From: Cellulomonas composti
GTDB taxonomy: Bacteria; Actinomycetota; Actinomycetes; Actinomycetales; Cellulomonadaceae
Assembly (NCBI RefSeq): GCF_007990245.1
Contig: NZ_BJWG01000012.1
Coordinates: 1 to 64,000, forward strand
Length of the DNA stretch: 64,000 nt
Reading direction: 5' to 3'
Shown: piece after piece, positions 18,693 through 26,225 of the stretch
How the letters are laid out: each line of letters opens with the position of its first letter
Numbering within the stretch: position 1 is the stretch's first letter
Position numbers and translations under genes: made by a program
The notes under the pieces: model-generated
Seen by the model: only the letters and a program-made list of their open reading frames with translations
Told to the model about the DNA's origin: nothing
Database searches by the model: none

Positions 18693-19076
18693 TCAGCCCT
18701 CGAACTCGTCGGCGACGGCGCGCAGCATCTGCGCGTACGCCTTGCCACGGGCCGGCTCGGGGTAGCGACCGCGGCGCAGGTCACCGCTCGCGCGGTCGAG
18801 CAGCTTGATGAGGTCCTCGACCACGACGACCATCTCGTCGGGCTTGCGGCGCTGCGACTTGGCCACGGACGGGACCGGGTCGAGCATCTTGACGGACAGC
18901 GCCTGCGGGCCGCGCTTGCCGTCGGCGACGCCGAAGTCGACCTTGGCGCCGGGCTTCGGAGCCGTGACGCCCGCGGGCAGCGCCGAGGCGTGCAGGAACA
19001 CCTCGCCGCCGTCGTCGCCGGCGATGAACCCGAACCCGCGCTCGGTGTCGAACCACTTGACCTTGCCGGTAGGCAC
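18693..19076 (-). CDS. Cold-shock-domain protein with C-terminal extension
   Basis: A 127-residue protein. Residues 1-67 are a cold-shock domain with RNP1 (RGFGFIAGD) and RNP2 (EVFLHASAL). The remaining 60 residues are a charged, probably helical extension (DEMVVVVEDLIKLLDRASGDL) absent from ordinary CspA. The GTG at 19074-19076 gives the standard start PTGKVKWFD. It is the first gene of a probable operon with DUF3027 and the sacsin-like ATPase. Binding to single-stranded RNA or DNA is expected from the family; why it is linked to these two genes is not known. Confidence 0.9.
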   Translation of the reverse strand: MPTGKVKWFDTERGFGFIAGDDGGEVFLHASALPAGVTAPKPGAKVDFGVADGKRGPQALSVKMLDPVPSVAKSQRRKPDEMVVVVEDLIKLLDRASGDLRRGRYPEPARGKAYAQMLRAVADEFEG

Positions 19077-19334
19077 GGCAGACCCCTGTCGTGAGAAGAA
19101 CGTACGTCGGGTCAAGGTTACCGGGCGCGTCCACACAGTTCGTCGCATCGCGCCGGAGCCGGGTGCCCCGGCGCCACGAGCCCGGACGAAGGTCCCTTCA
19201 GCCGGCGCCTCTGTGGCCGACAGTGAGAGTGGAGCAGCAGGCCGCTGCACCGGTCCGACGGGAGCACACCCCCGCTCCCGCGAACAGACGTGTGACACAC
19301 CCTGTCACCGCACGACGATGTGCAGGAGGACCCC

Positions 19335-19526
19335 GTGCAGTCAGAGCAGTTCGTCAGGGACTACCAGTTCCCGGAACAGTCGCTCAGGAACTACCGGCTC
19401 GTCTCGCAGGCGCTCGAGCTCCGGCTCGCCCGAGAGGAGGCACGCAGCCGCTACCCCTCGTCGGCCGTCCGCGTGGTGCACCACACGTCGCACCTGCGCC
19501 TGCCGCACCGACGCCGTAGCAGCTGA
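19335..19526 (+). CDS. Small hypothetical protein
   Basis: A 63-residue basic and aromatic-rich protein beginning MQSEQFVRDYQFPEQSLRN. GTG at 19335 is favoured over the ATG 15 bases upstream because AGGAGG lies six bases before it. The sequence is rich in Arg, His and Tyr with no transmembrane segment. I do not recognise a family. The 258 bp upstream (19077-19334) show no other gene. Codon third positions are GC-rich as in real genes here, and the ribosome-binding site is good, but the gene is short. Confidence 0.5.
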   Translation: MQSEQFVRDYQFPEQSLRNYRLVSQALELRLAREEARSRYPSSAVRVVHHTSHLRLPHRRRSS

Positions 19527-19539
19527 CGTCGCCCGCCGG

Positions 19540-20733
19540 TCAGCCCTCGGCGAGCCGGTCCAGCGCGAGCGCGGCCAGCAGCGACGCGCTCGTCGCGAGC
19601 GCGTCGTCATGGAACCGCGCATGCGGTGAGTGGTTGTACGGCGCGGTCGCGGGATCCTCTCCCGGCAGCAGCGCGCTGACGAAGACGAACGCGCCCGGCG
19701 CCTCCTGCAGGACGAACGAGAAGTCCTCACCGCCCGCGAGCGGCTGCGGCATCGTCACCCAGGCGTGCTCACCGAGCAGCTCCCGGGTCAGCCGGGCCGT
19801 GCGCTCGAGCTCGTGCGGGTCGTTGACCGTGACCGGGTAGCCGCGGCGGTAGTCGACGTCCGCCGTCAGGCCGTGCGCCGCGGCGACGTGCTCGCACACC
19901 TCGCGCAGTCGCTCGGGTGCCGCCTGCCACGTCGCGTCCGAGAAGGTGCGGATCGTGATCTCGAGCGTCGCGGTCGCCGGGATGATGTTGTTCGCCGTGC
20001 CCGCGTGGATCGCGCCGACCGTCACGACGATCGGGTCGAACGCGTCGAACCGCCGCGTCACCATCGCCTGCAGCGCGAGCACGATCTCCGCAGCCACCGG
20101 CACCGGGTCGAGCGCACGATGCGGCGCCGAGCCGTGACCACCCGCGCCCTGCACCGTCACCACCGCGGAGTCCGTGGCCGCCATGAGGGTGCCGGGCCGC
20201 CCCGCGACCACGCCCTGCGGCAGCAGCCCGGCGGAGACGTGCACCCCGTACGCGGCGACCACGCGCTCACCGGCCGCGTCGAGCACGCCTTCGTCGATCA
20301 TGATCTGCGCGCCGCCGTCGCCCTCCTCGCCCGGCTGGAACATGAAGACGACCGAGCCGGGCAGGTCGTCGCGCCGCGCCGCGAGCAGCCGAGCGGCTCC
20401 GACGAGACCTGCGACGTGCATGTCGTGCCCGCACGCGTGCATCAGGCCTTCGTTCTGGGACGAGAACGGCTCGCCCGTGAGCTCCGTGACGGGCAGCGCG
20501 TCCATGTCCCCGCGCAGCAGCACCGCCGGCCCCGGCCTACCGCCGCGCAGCACCGCCGTGACCGAGTCCAACCCGGCCCCCGTGCTCACCTCGAGGCCGA
20601 GCCCGGCGAGCGCCTCGAGCACCAGGGCCTGCGTGCGAGGCAGCTCGAGACCGAGCTCGGGCGTGCGGTGCAGCGCGTGTCGTAGCTCGGCAAGCTCGGG
20701 CAGCAGGACGCGCGCGTCGTCGAGAAGGCTCAC
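19540..20733 (-). CDS. M20-family amidohydrolase
   Basis: A 397-residue zinc peptidase/amidohydrolase of the IAA-amino-acid hydrolase/HipO group. Metal-site motifs are RGDMDALPV, ACGHDMHVAG and FQPGEEGDGGA, with the C-terminal ligand region PLAGGEDFSF. The insert GGHGSAPHRALDPV is the dimerisation-domain signature. Likely substrates are N-acyl amino acids or related amides. The GTG at 20731-20733 gives a normal length; the long upstream in-frame extension runs antisense to the helicase-associated gene and is not real. It converges on the small gene at 19335 with 13 bp between stops. Confidence 0.9.
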   Translation of the reverse strand: MSLLDDARVLLPELAELRHALHRTPELGLELPRTQALVLEALAGLGLEVSTGAGLDSVTAVLRGGRPGPAVLLRGDMDALPVTELTGEPFSSQNEGLMHACGHDMHVAGLVGAARLLAARRDDLPGSVVFMFQPGEEGDGGAQIMIDEGVLDAAGERVVAAYGVHVSAGLLPQGVVAGRPGTLMAATDSAVVTVQGAGGHGSAPHRALDPVPVAAEIVLALQAMVTRRFDAFDPIVVTVGAIHAGTANNIIPATATLEITIRTFSDATWQAAPERLREVCEHVAAAHGLTADVDYRRGYPVTVNDPHELERTARLTRELLGEHAWVTMPQPLAGGEDFSFVLQEAPGAFVFVSALLPGEDPATAPYNHSPHARFHDDALATSASLLAALALDRLAEG

Positions 20734-20773
20734 CCGGCGACGGTACCCCCGCCCCCCGGGCCGGCACGAGGTC

Positions 20774-21018
20774 GTGTCGAGCGCGCCGTTCGCCCGCCTC
20801 CGTGGCGCCGACGACGACGCGCATGCCGACCTCGTCGGGCCCGTGGTCCTGCCGTTCGCACTACTCGTACCCGTCCTCGGTGTCCTCGTCACGACGAGCG
20901 GGCTCAGCTTGGAGCCTGCGACGGCTCCCCCGACGCCGTGCCGTCCTCGGCGACGATCTGGCTCGTCGCCGCGCTCGTCGTCGGCACCTGGCGCCGGCTC
21001 ACCCACGAGGTGCGCTGA
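20774..21018 (+). pseudogene. Small two-helix membrane protein interrupted by a frameshift
   Basis: From GTG 20774 the frame reads a short polar start and a helix (VGPVVLPFALLVPVLGVLVTT). About base 20918 the sense is lost. In the frame shifted by one base a second helix follows (ATIWLVAALVVGTWRRL), ending THEVR at the TGA 21016-21018. One added base near 20916-20920 would join the two halves into a protein of about 81 residues with two membrane helices. This is either a sequencing/assembly error or a real one-base deletion. No family is recognised. Confidence 0.5.
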
Positions 21019-21097
21019 GGCGCAGGCCTCGCGTGGCCGTGGGGTGACTTGTGGACCCGGGGGTCGCGGGTTCGGTGGGGCCCGTATCGTGGTGCGG

Positions 21098-23671
21098 ATG
21101 GCCACGTTCTCCGGGTACCTGCGCTCGTCGTCCGACGAGCAGCTCGTGGCGCTCCTGGGTCGACGCCCCGATCTGGCGTCGCCGTCGCCCGGCAACCTCA
21201 CGTCGCTCGCTGTGCGCGCGACCGGGCGGGGCAGCCTCGAGCGGGCGCTCGCGGGCGTCGATGCGGTGGTGCTGCAGGTCCTCGAGGCCGTCGTCGTGCT
21301 CGACGGCGCGACGCGTGCGCAGGTCGCGCAGGCGGTCGCGGGCGGCCACGACCCGGAGGTCGCCCGCGCGCTCGACGACGCCCTCACCCTCGCGCTGCTC
21401 TTCGTCGACGACGCCACGCCCGACGACGAACGGTCCGGCGACAAGCAGTCCGGCGACACGCAGTCCGGCGACACGCAGTCCGGCGACACGCAGCACGGCG
21501 AGGGCCGCGGCGACGGGCTGCTCCGGGCCGCACCGGGACTCGTCGAGGTGCTCGGTGCGCACCCCGCCGGGCTCGCGACCGACGTGCCGTCGCATGCGCC
21601 GGCGGCCTCGACGAGCCGGACGAACGCCCCGACGAGCAGGACGAGCCGCCCCACGATCGACCGCGGGAGCACGAGGAGCCGCACCCCCGACCCGACGAGC
21701 AGCCCGACGAGCAGCCCGACGAGCGCCGCGGCTGCCGGTGCCGACCAGTCGCTCCCGCCCGGGCTCGCCGCGGCGCTCGAGACCGTGCTCGCCGGCGAGG
21801 ACGAGAGCTCGCTCGCCGGGCGGGCGATCCTCGACGCGCTGACCTGGGGGCCACCGGTCGGGCTCGCGCCGGCGGTGGGGACATCGGCCGGGGACGCGGT
21901 GCTGCGGCTCGTGGAGCAGGGGCTCCTCGTCCGCGGCCAGGGACGGCACGTGCTTCTCCCCGGGGCGGTCGCGCTCGTGCTGCGCGGGGGACGCACGCAC
22001 CGCGGCGTCGCCACGATCCCCGACCTCGACACCGGCAGCGTGCGGCCCGCCGCGACCGTCACGGCGGAGTCGGCGGGAGCGGGCGAACGGTGCGCACGGC
22101 TCGTCGCGCGGCTCGCGCGGCGATGGGAGGCGCAGCCCCCGGGGGTGCTGCGCGCGGGCGGGCTCGCGGTGCGCGAGCTCAAGCGGGTCGCCGCGGAGCT
22201 GGAGGTCGACGACGCGCAGGCCGCGTTCGTCGTCGAGCTCGCGGGTGCGGCGGGGCTGGTCGGGCCGGACGAGGGCGAGCCGCCCGTGTTCGTCCCGACC
22301 ACGGAGCTCGATCCGTGGCTCGCGCTCGACCTGCCCGCGCGGTGGGTCGCGCTGGCGCGCGCGTGGCTGACGACGACGCGTACGCCCTGGCTGGTCGGCA
22401 GCCGCGACGAGAAGGGCACGGTGCGCGCGGCGCTCGACCCGGAGCTGCGACGGCCGTGGGCGCCCCGGCTGCGACGCTCCGTGCTCGGCGCGTTCGCGGA
22501 CGCACCCGCCGGGTCGGCGCCGGACGTCGACGACGTGCTCGCGCTGCTGACCTGGGCCACGCCGCGCTCGGTGCCGCCACGCGCGGCGGTGGCCGCGGTC
22601 CTGGCCGAGGCCGGGTGGCTCGGCATCCTCGGGGCGGGCGCGCTGTCCGAGGCCGGCCGCGCCGTGCTCGCGGACGACGTCGACGGGGCCACGACGAGGT
22701 TCGCGGCCGGCCTGCCGCCCGAGGTCGACGACCTGCTGCTGCAGGGCGACCTCACCGGCATCGTCCCGGGGCGTCCGGGCGCGACGCTCGAGGCGCTGCT
22801 CGACGTGGCGACCGTGGTCGAGTCCCGCGGCGGCGCGCTGACGGTCCGGTTCACCCCCGACTCGGTACGGGCCGCGCTCGACGAGGGACGCACCGCCGAC
22901 GAGCTGCTCGCCGAGCTGGGGGCGTTCGCGCGCGGACCCGTGCCGCAGCCGCTCGACTACCTCGTGCGGGACGCCGCGCGGCGGCACGGCCGGCTGCGCG
23001 CGGGGACGGCCTCGTCGTACCTGCGGGCCGACGACCCCGCGCTGCTCGCGGGCCTCGCGGACGACCCGCGGCTCGCCTCGCTCGGCCTGCTGCAGCTCGC
23101 GCCGACCGTGCTGGCGGCGCAGGCGCCGACGCGTGAGGTCGTCGAGACGCTGCGCGAGCACGGGCTGGCGCCCGTCGCGGAGACCCCGGACGGGCTGGTG
23201 CTGCACCTGGAGCGCCCGGTCCGGCGCGCGCGCCGGCGGCACCGCCGCACCGAACCGGGCGCCCCGCCGAGCGAGCTCGCCGCGCTCGTGCGTCGCCTGC
23301 GCACCGGAGCCGCGAGCACCGCGCCCACGCCGAGCCCCGTGCCGTCGTCGGGCTCCGTGTCGTCGTCGGACACCGCGTCGTCGTCGGGCTCCGCGTCGTC
23401 GTCGGGCACCGCACTCGCGCCGGGCCGACGCGGAACAGCCGACCCTGCCGAAGCGTTGGCCCTGCTGCGCGAGGCGGCCGCCGACCGGACCCAGGTGTGG
23501 GTCGAGCTCGTCGGCCCGACGGGTCAGCACGAGCGCCGGCTGCTGCGGCCCCTGCGGGTCGAGGGCGGTCGGCTGCGGGCGGCGGACGCACTGCGTGAGT
23601 CCGAGCTGTCGGTCGCGGTGCACCGCATCGCCACCGTCACGCGCGCCGACGACGAGAAGGAGGACGTGTGA
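21098..23671 (+). CDS. Helicase-associated domain protein (partner of XPB)
   Basis: An 857-residue protein of the helicase XPB/Ssl2 N-terminal-domain family, which in Actinobacteria sits immediately before the XPB gene. Winged-helix-like segments occur around 225-300 and 500-660. Several low-complexity linkers are inserted: a SGDTQ pentapeptide repeat (about 113-132), a Thr/Ser/Arg-rich stretch (about 170-220) and a Ser-rich stretch (about 745-775). ATG 21098 opens the conserved SGYLRSSSDEQLVALLGRRP. It overlaps the helicase by 4 bases (GTGA), so the products are probably made in fixed ratio. A role in DNA repair or transcription-coupled processes is inferred from the partner. Confidence 0.87.
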   Translation: MATFSGYLRSSSDEQLVALLGRRPDLASPSPGNLTSLAVRATGRGSLERALAGVDAVVLQVLEAVVVLDGATRAQVAQAVAGGHDPEVARALDDALTLALLFVDDATPDDERSGDKQSGDTQSGDTQSGDTQHGEGRGDGLLRAAPGLVEVLGAHPAGLATDVPSHAPAASTSRTNAPTSRTSRPTIDRGSTRSRTPDPTSSPTSSPTSAAAAGADQSLPPGLAAALETVLAGEDESSLAGRAILDALTWGPPVGLAPAVGTSAGDAVLRLVEQGLLVRGQGRHVLLPGAVALVLRGGRTHRGVATIPDLDTGSVRPAATVTAESAGAGERCARLVARLARRWEAQPPGVLRAGGLAVRELKRVAAELEVDDAQAAFVVELAGAAGLVGPDEGEPPVFVPTTELDPWLALDLPARWVALARAWLTTTRTPWLVGSRDEKGTVRAALDPELRRPWAPRLRRSVLGAFADAPAGSAPDVDDVLALLTWATPRSVPPRAAVAAVLAEAGWLGILGAGALSEAGRAVLADDVDGATTRFAAGLPPEVDDLLLQGDLTGIVPGRPGATLEALLDVATVVESRGGALTVRFTPDSVRAALDEGRTADELLAELGAFARGPVPQPLDYLVRDAARRHGRLRAGTASSYLRADDPALLAGLADDPRLASLGLLQLAPTVLAAQAPTREVVETLREHGLAPVAETPDGLVLHLERPVRRARRRHRRTEPGAPPSELAALVRRLRTGAASTAPTPSPVPSSGSVSSSDTASSSGSASSSGTALAPGRRGTADPAEALALLREAAADRTQVWVELVGPTGQHERRLLRPLRVEGGRLRAADALRESELSVAVHRIATVTRADDEKEDV
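21434..21493. repeat. Four 15-bp tandem repeats (SGDTQ) in the helicase-associated gene
   Basis: Units TCCGGCGACACGCAG (first unit has AAG in place of ACG) repeat four times in frame, encoding Ser-Gly-Asp-Thr/Lys-Gln. They form a hydrophilic linker. Confidence 0.88.
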
Positions 23672-25308
23672 GCGGACCGCTCATCGTGCAGAGCGACAAG
23701 ACGCTGCTGCTGGAGGTCGACCACGACCAGGCGGACGCCTGCCGCCGCGCGATAGCGCCGTTCGCGGAGCTCGAGCGCGCGCCCGAGCACGTGCACACCT
23801 ACCGGCTCACACCGCTCGGGCTGTGGAACGCGCGCGCCGCGGGCCACGACGCCGAGCAGGTCGTCGACGTGCTGCTCGAGTACAGCCGCTACCCGGTGCC
23901 GCACGCGTTGCTCGTCGACGTCGCGGAGATCATGGCCCGCTACGGGCGCCTGCAGCTCGTGCAGGACCCGGTGCACGGGCTCGTCCTGCACGCGCTGGAC
24001 CCGGCAGTGCTCGCCGAGGTCATGCGCTCCAAGCGGACCGCGGGCCTGCTGGGCGCGCGGCTCGACGCGACCGACGTCGTCGTGCACGCGTCCGAGCGCG
24101 GCCACCTCAAGCAGGTGCTGCTCAAGCTCGGCTGGCCTGCCGAGGACCTCGCGGGCTACGTGGACGGCGAGGCGCACCCGATCGCGCTCGAGCAGGACGG
24201 CTGGGCCATGCGGCCCTACCAGCAGCACGCGGTCGACGGGTTCTGGCACGGCGGGTCCGGGGTCGTCGTGCTGCCCTGCGGGGCGGGCAAGACGATCGTG
24301 GGCGCCGCGGCCATGGCCAAGAGCTCGACGACGACGCTCATCCTGGTGACCAACACCGTCAGCGCCCGGCAGTGGCGCGACGAGCTCGTGCGACGCACGT
24401 CGCTGACCGAGGACGAGATCGGCGAGTACTCGGGCGCCCGCAAGGAGATCCGACCGGTCACGATCGCGACGTACCAGGTGCTCACCACGCGCCGCAACGG
24501 CTCCTACACGCACCTCGAGCTGCTCGACGCACGCGACTGGGGCCTCGTCGTGTACGACGAGGTGCACCTGCTGCCCGCGCCGATCTTCCGCATGACCGCG
24601 GACCTGCAGGCGCGTCGGCGCCTGGGGCTGACCGCGACGCTCGTGCGCGAGGACGGGCGTGAGGACGAGGTGTTCTCGCTGATCGGGCCCAAGCGGTTCG
24701 ACGCGCCGTGGAAGGACATCGAGGCGCAGGGCTACATCGCGCCCGCGGAGTGCGTCGAGGTACGTCTGACGCTGCCCGACGCCGAGCGCATGACCTACGC
24801 GACGGCCGAGCCCGAGGAGAAGTACCGGCTGGCCGCCACCGCTGCGGGCAAGAACCGGGTCGTCGAGCAGCTCGTCGCGCAGCACGACGGTGAGCCGACC
24901 CTCGTGATCGGCCAGTACCTCGACCAGCTGCACGAGCTGGCCGAGCACCTGGGCGCCGACCTCATCACCGGCGAGACGACCGTCCGCGAGCGGCAGCGGC
25001 TGTACGACGCGTTCCGCACCGGCGAGATCAGCCGGCTCGTCGTGTCCAAGGTCGCCAACTTCTCGATCGACCTGCCCGAGGCGTCGGTCGCGATCCAGGT
25101 GTCCGGCTCGTTCGGCTCCCGGCAGGAGGAGGCGCAGCGCCTCGGCCGGATCATGCGTCCCAAGGCGAGCGGCCGCACCGCCCACTTCTACACGGTCGTC
25201 GCGCGCGACACGGTCGACCAGGAGTTCGCCGCCCACCGTCAGCGCTTCCTGGCGGAGCAGGGCTACGCCTACACGATCCTGGACGCCGAAGACCTCCCCA
25301 CCCCCTAA
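23668..25308 (+). CDS. XPB-type DNA repair helicase
   Basis: A 546-residue superfamily 2 helicase homologous to archaeal and eukaryotic XPB/Ssl2. An N-terminal damage-recognition-like region (about 1-185) precedes the motor. Motif I is PCGAGKT (about 203-209), motif II is DEVH (about 297-300), motif III is LTATLVREDG and motif VI is EAQRLGRIMRPK. The GTG at 23668 overlaps the upstream stop and follows GAGAAGGAGG. It is the second gene of the helicase-associated/XPB unit. Bacterial XPB unwinds DNA 3'-5'; its exact repair role in Actinobacteria is unsettled. A repeat array begins 89 bp downstream. Confidence 0.95.
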   Translation: MSGPLIVQSDKTLLLEVDHDQADACRRAIAPFAELERAPEHVHTYRLTPLGLWNARAAGHDAEQVVDVLLEYSRYPVPHALLVDVAEIMARYGRLQLVQDPVHGLVLHALDPAVLAEVMRSKRTAGLLGARLDATDVVVHASERGHLKQVLLKLGWPAEDLAGYVDGEAHPIALEQDGWAMRPYQQHAVDGFWHGGSGVVVLPCGAGKTIVGAAAMAKSSTTTLILVTNTVSARQWRDELVRRTSLTEDEIGEYSGARKEIRPVTIATYQVLTTRRNGSYTHLELLDARDWGLVVYDEVHLLPAPIFRMTADLQARRRLGLTATLVREDGREDEVFSLIGPKRFDAPWKDIEAQGYIAPAECVEVRLTLPDAERMTYATAEPEEKYRLAATAAGKNRVVEQLVAQHDGEPTLVIGQYLDQLHELAEHLGADLITGETTVRERQRLYDAFRTGEISRLVVSKVANFSIDLPEASVAIQVSGSFGSRQEEAQRLGRIMRPKASGRTAHFYTVVARDTVDQEFAAHRQRFLAEQGYAYTILDAEDLPTP

Positions 25309-25319
25309 CCCCCTCCCCC

Positions 25320-25386
25320 GTCGCCCCCTCCCCGTCACCCCGTCGCCGTCGCCGTCGCCCCCTCCCGTCACCCCGTCGCCGTCGCC
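25320..25386. repeat. C-rich 33-34-bp direct repeat
   Basis: Bases 25320-25353 and 25354-25386 are near-identical, C-rich direct repeats differing by one C. They lie between the helicase stop and the hairpin array. Together with the array they make 25309-26225 a 917-bp gene-free stretch. Confidence 0.75.
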
Positions 25387-25396
25387 CCCATCCGTC

Positions 25397-25968
25397 GATG
25401 CAGGGATGGATGCAGGTCTGGGCGGGTCCAGCCCGCGACACCTGCATCCATCCCTGCTGTCACGGGTAGCCGGCGCGCGGGGACGGGCGCCGGCGGTTGG
25501 CACGCCGGGTCGGCACGCAGGGAACGCCAGGGGGTCGGGGCTGCGCCGAGCTCCGGGCCGCGTTGATGCAGGGATCAGTGCAGGTCTGGGCGGGTCCAGC
25601 CCGCGACACCTGCACCCATCCCTGCCGTCACGGGTAACAGGCGCGCGGGGACGGGCGCCGGCGGTTGGCACACCGGATGGGCGCACAGGGGGTGCCGGGG
25701 GGTCGGGGGCGGAGCTGCGCCGAGCTCCGGGCCGCGTTGATGCAGGGATCAGTGCAGGTCCGGGCGGGTCCAGCCCGCGACACCTGCACCCATCCCTGCC
25801 GTCACGGGTAACCGGCGCGGGGACGGGCGCCGGCGGTTGGCACACCGGGTCGGCACGCAGGGGGCGCCAGGGGGTCGGGGCTGCGCCGAGCTCCGGGCCG
25901 CGTTGATGCAGGGATCAGTGCAGGTCTGGGCGGGTCCAGCCCGCGACACCTGCATCCATCCCTGCATC
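25397..25968. repeat. Tandem array of about 61-bp palindromes, four copies, locus 1
   Basis: Four long palindromes lie at 25397-25457, 25565-25625, 25739-25799 and 25905-25968. The first has perfect 18-bp outer arms (GCAGGGATGGATGCAGGT and complement) plus an inner GCGGG/CCCGC stem. Spacers of 105-113 bp are also repeated and contain GGGGACGGGCGCCGGCGG, so the full tandem unit is 166-174 bp. In copies 2 and 3 an A-T pair of copy 1 becomes G-C on both arms, a compensatory change that keeps the stem. Open frames cross the array, but the third-to-fourth period (166) is not a multiple of three, so coding is unlikely. Confidence 0.88.
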
Positions 25969-26057
25969 GACGGGGGTGGGCGCGACCGGGGCGGGGCGGG
26001 CGGGGGCGGGCGTGACCGGGGCGGGGGTGGGGCGGTGAGCAGCACCGGGTACCCGTC

Positions 26058-26118
26058 GATGCAGCGGTGGGTGCAGGTCTGGGCGGGTGGAGCCCGCGAG
26101 AGCTGCATCCATGTGTGC
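26058..26118. repeat. Degenerate terminal copy of the palindrome, locus 1
   Basis: This fifth copy keeps the start GATGCAG, the TGCAGGTCTGGGCGGG block and CCCGCGAG, but its right arm is the variant GAGAGCTGCATCC and it ends ATGTGTGC instead of ATCCCTGC. The spacer before it (25969-26057) is a G-rich sequence unlike the other spacers. Confidence 0.75.
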
Positions 26119-26123
26119 TTTGA

Positions 26124-26167
26124 GGGGCGGAGCGGGGGCGGAGCGGGGGCGGAGCGGGGGCGGAGCA
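26124..26167. repeat. 11-bp G-rich tandem repeat upstream of the ABC-F gene
   Basis: Four units of GGGGCGGAGCG-type sequence lie 60-100 bp before the ABC-F start codon. With the G runs at 25971-26035 they could form G-quadruplexes on the coding strand. No clear promoter can be placed among them. Confidence 0.75.
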
Positions 26168-26225
26168 GGGGTAGGGGCGGGAATCGGGGTGACAGTGGGG
26201 GGTGGGTTCGGGGGAGGATGGTGGG

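Noticed and set aside
21600..21750. Double frameshift in the helicase-associated gene, because another frame reads as an acidic DEQPDEQPDE linker
   Set aside because: The main frame stays open without stops and the segment is a low-complexity linker in any frame; two compensating errors are not needed.
25406..25906. A protein with repeats of the type GGSSPRHLHPSL encoded across the palindrome array
   Set aside because: Several frames are open at once as expected from GC content, one repeat period (166) breaks the frame, and the base changes preserve stems, not protein sequence.
25397..25968. A CRISPR-like repeat-spacer array
   Set aside because: Spacers are themselves repeated, are over 100 bp long, the repeats are about 61 bp, and no cas gene lies nearby.
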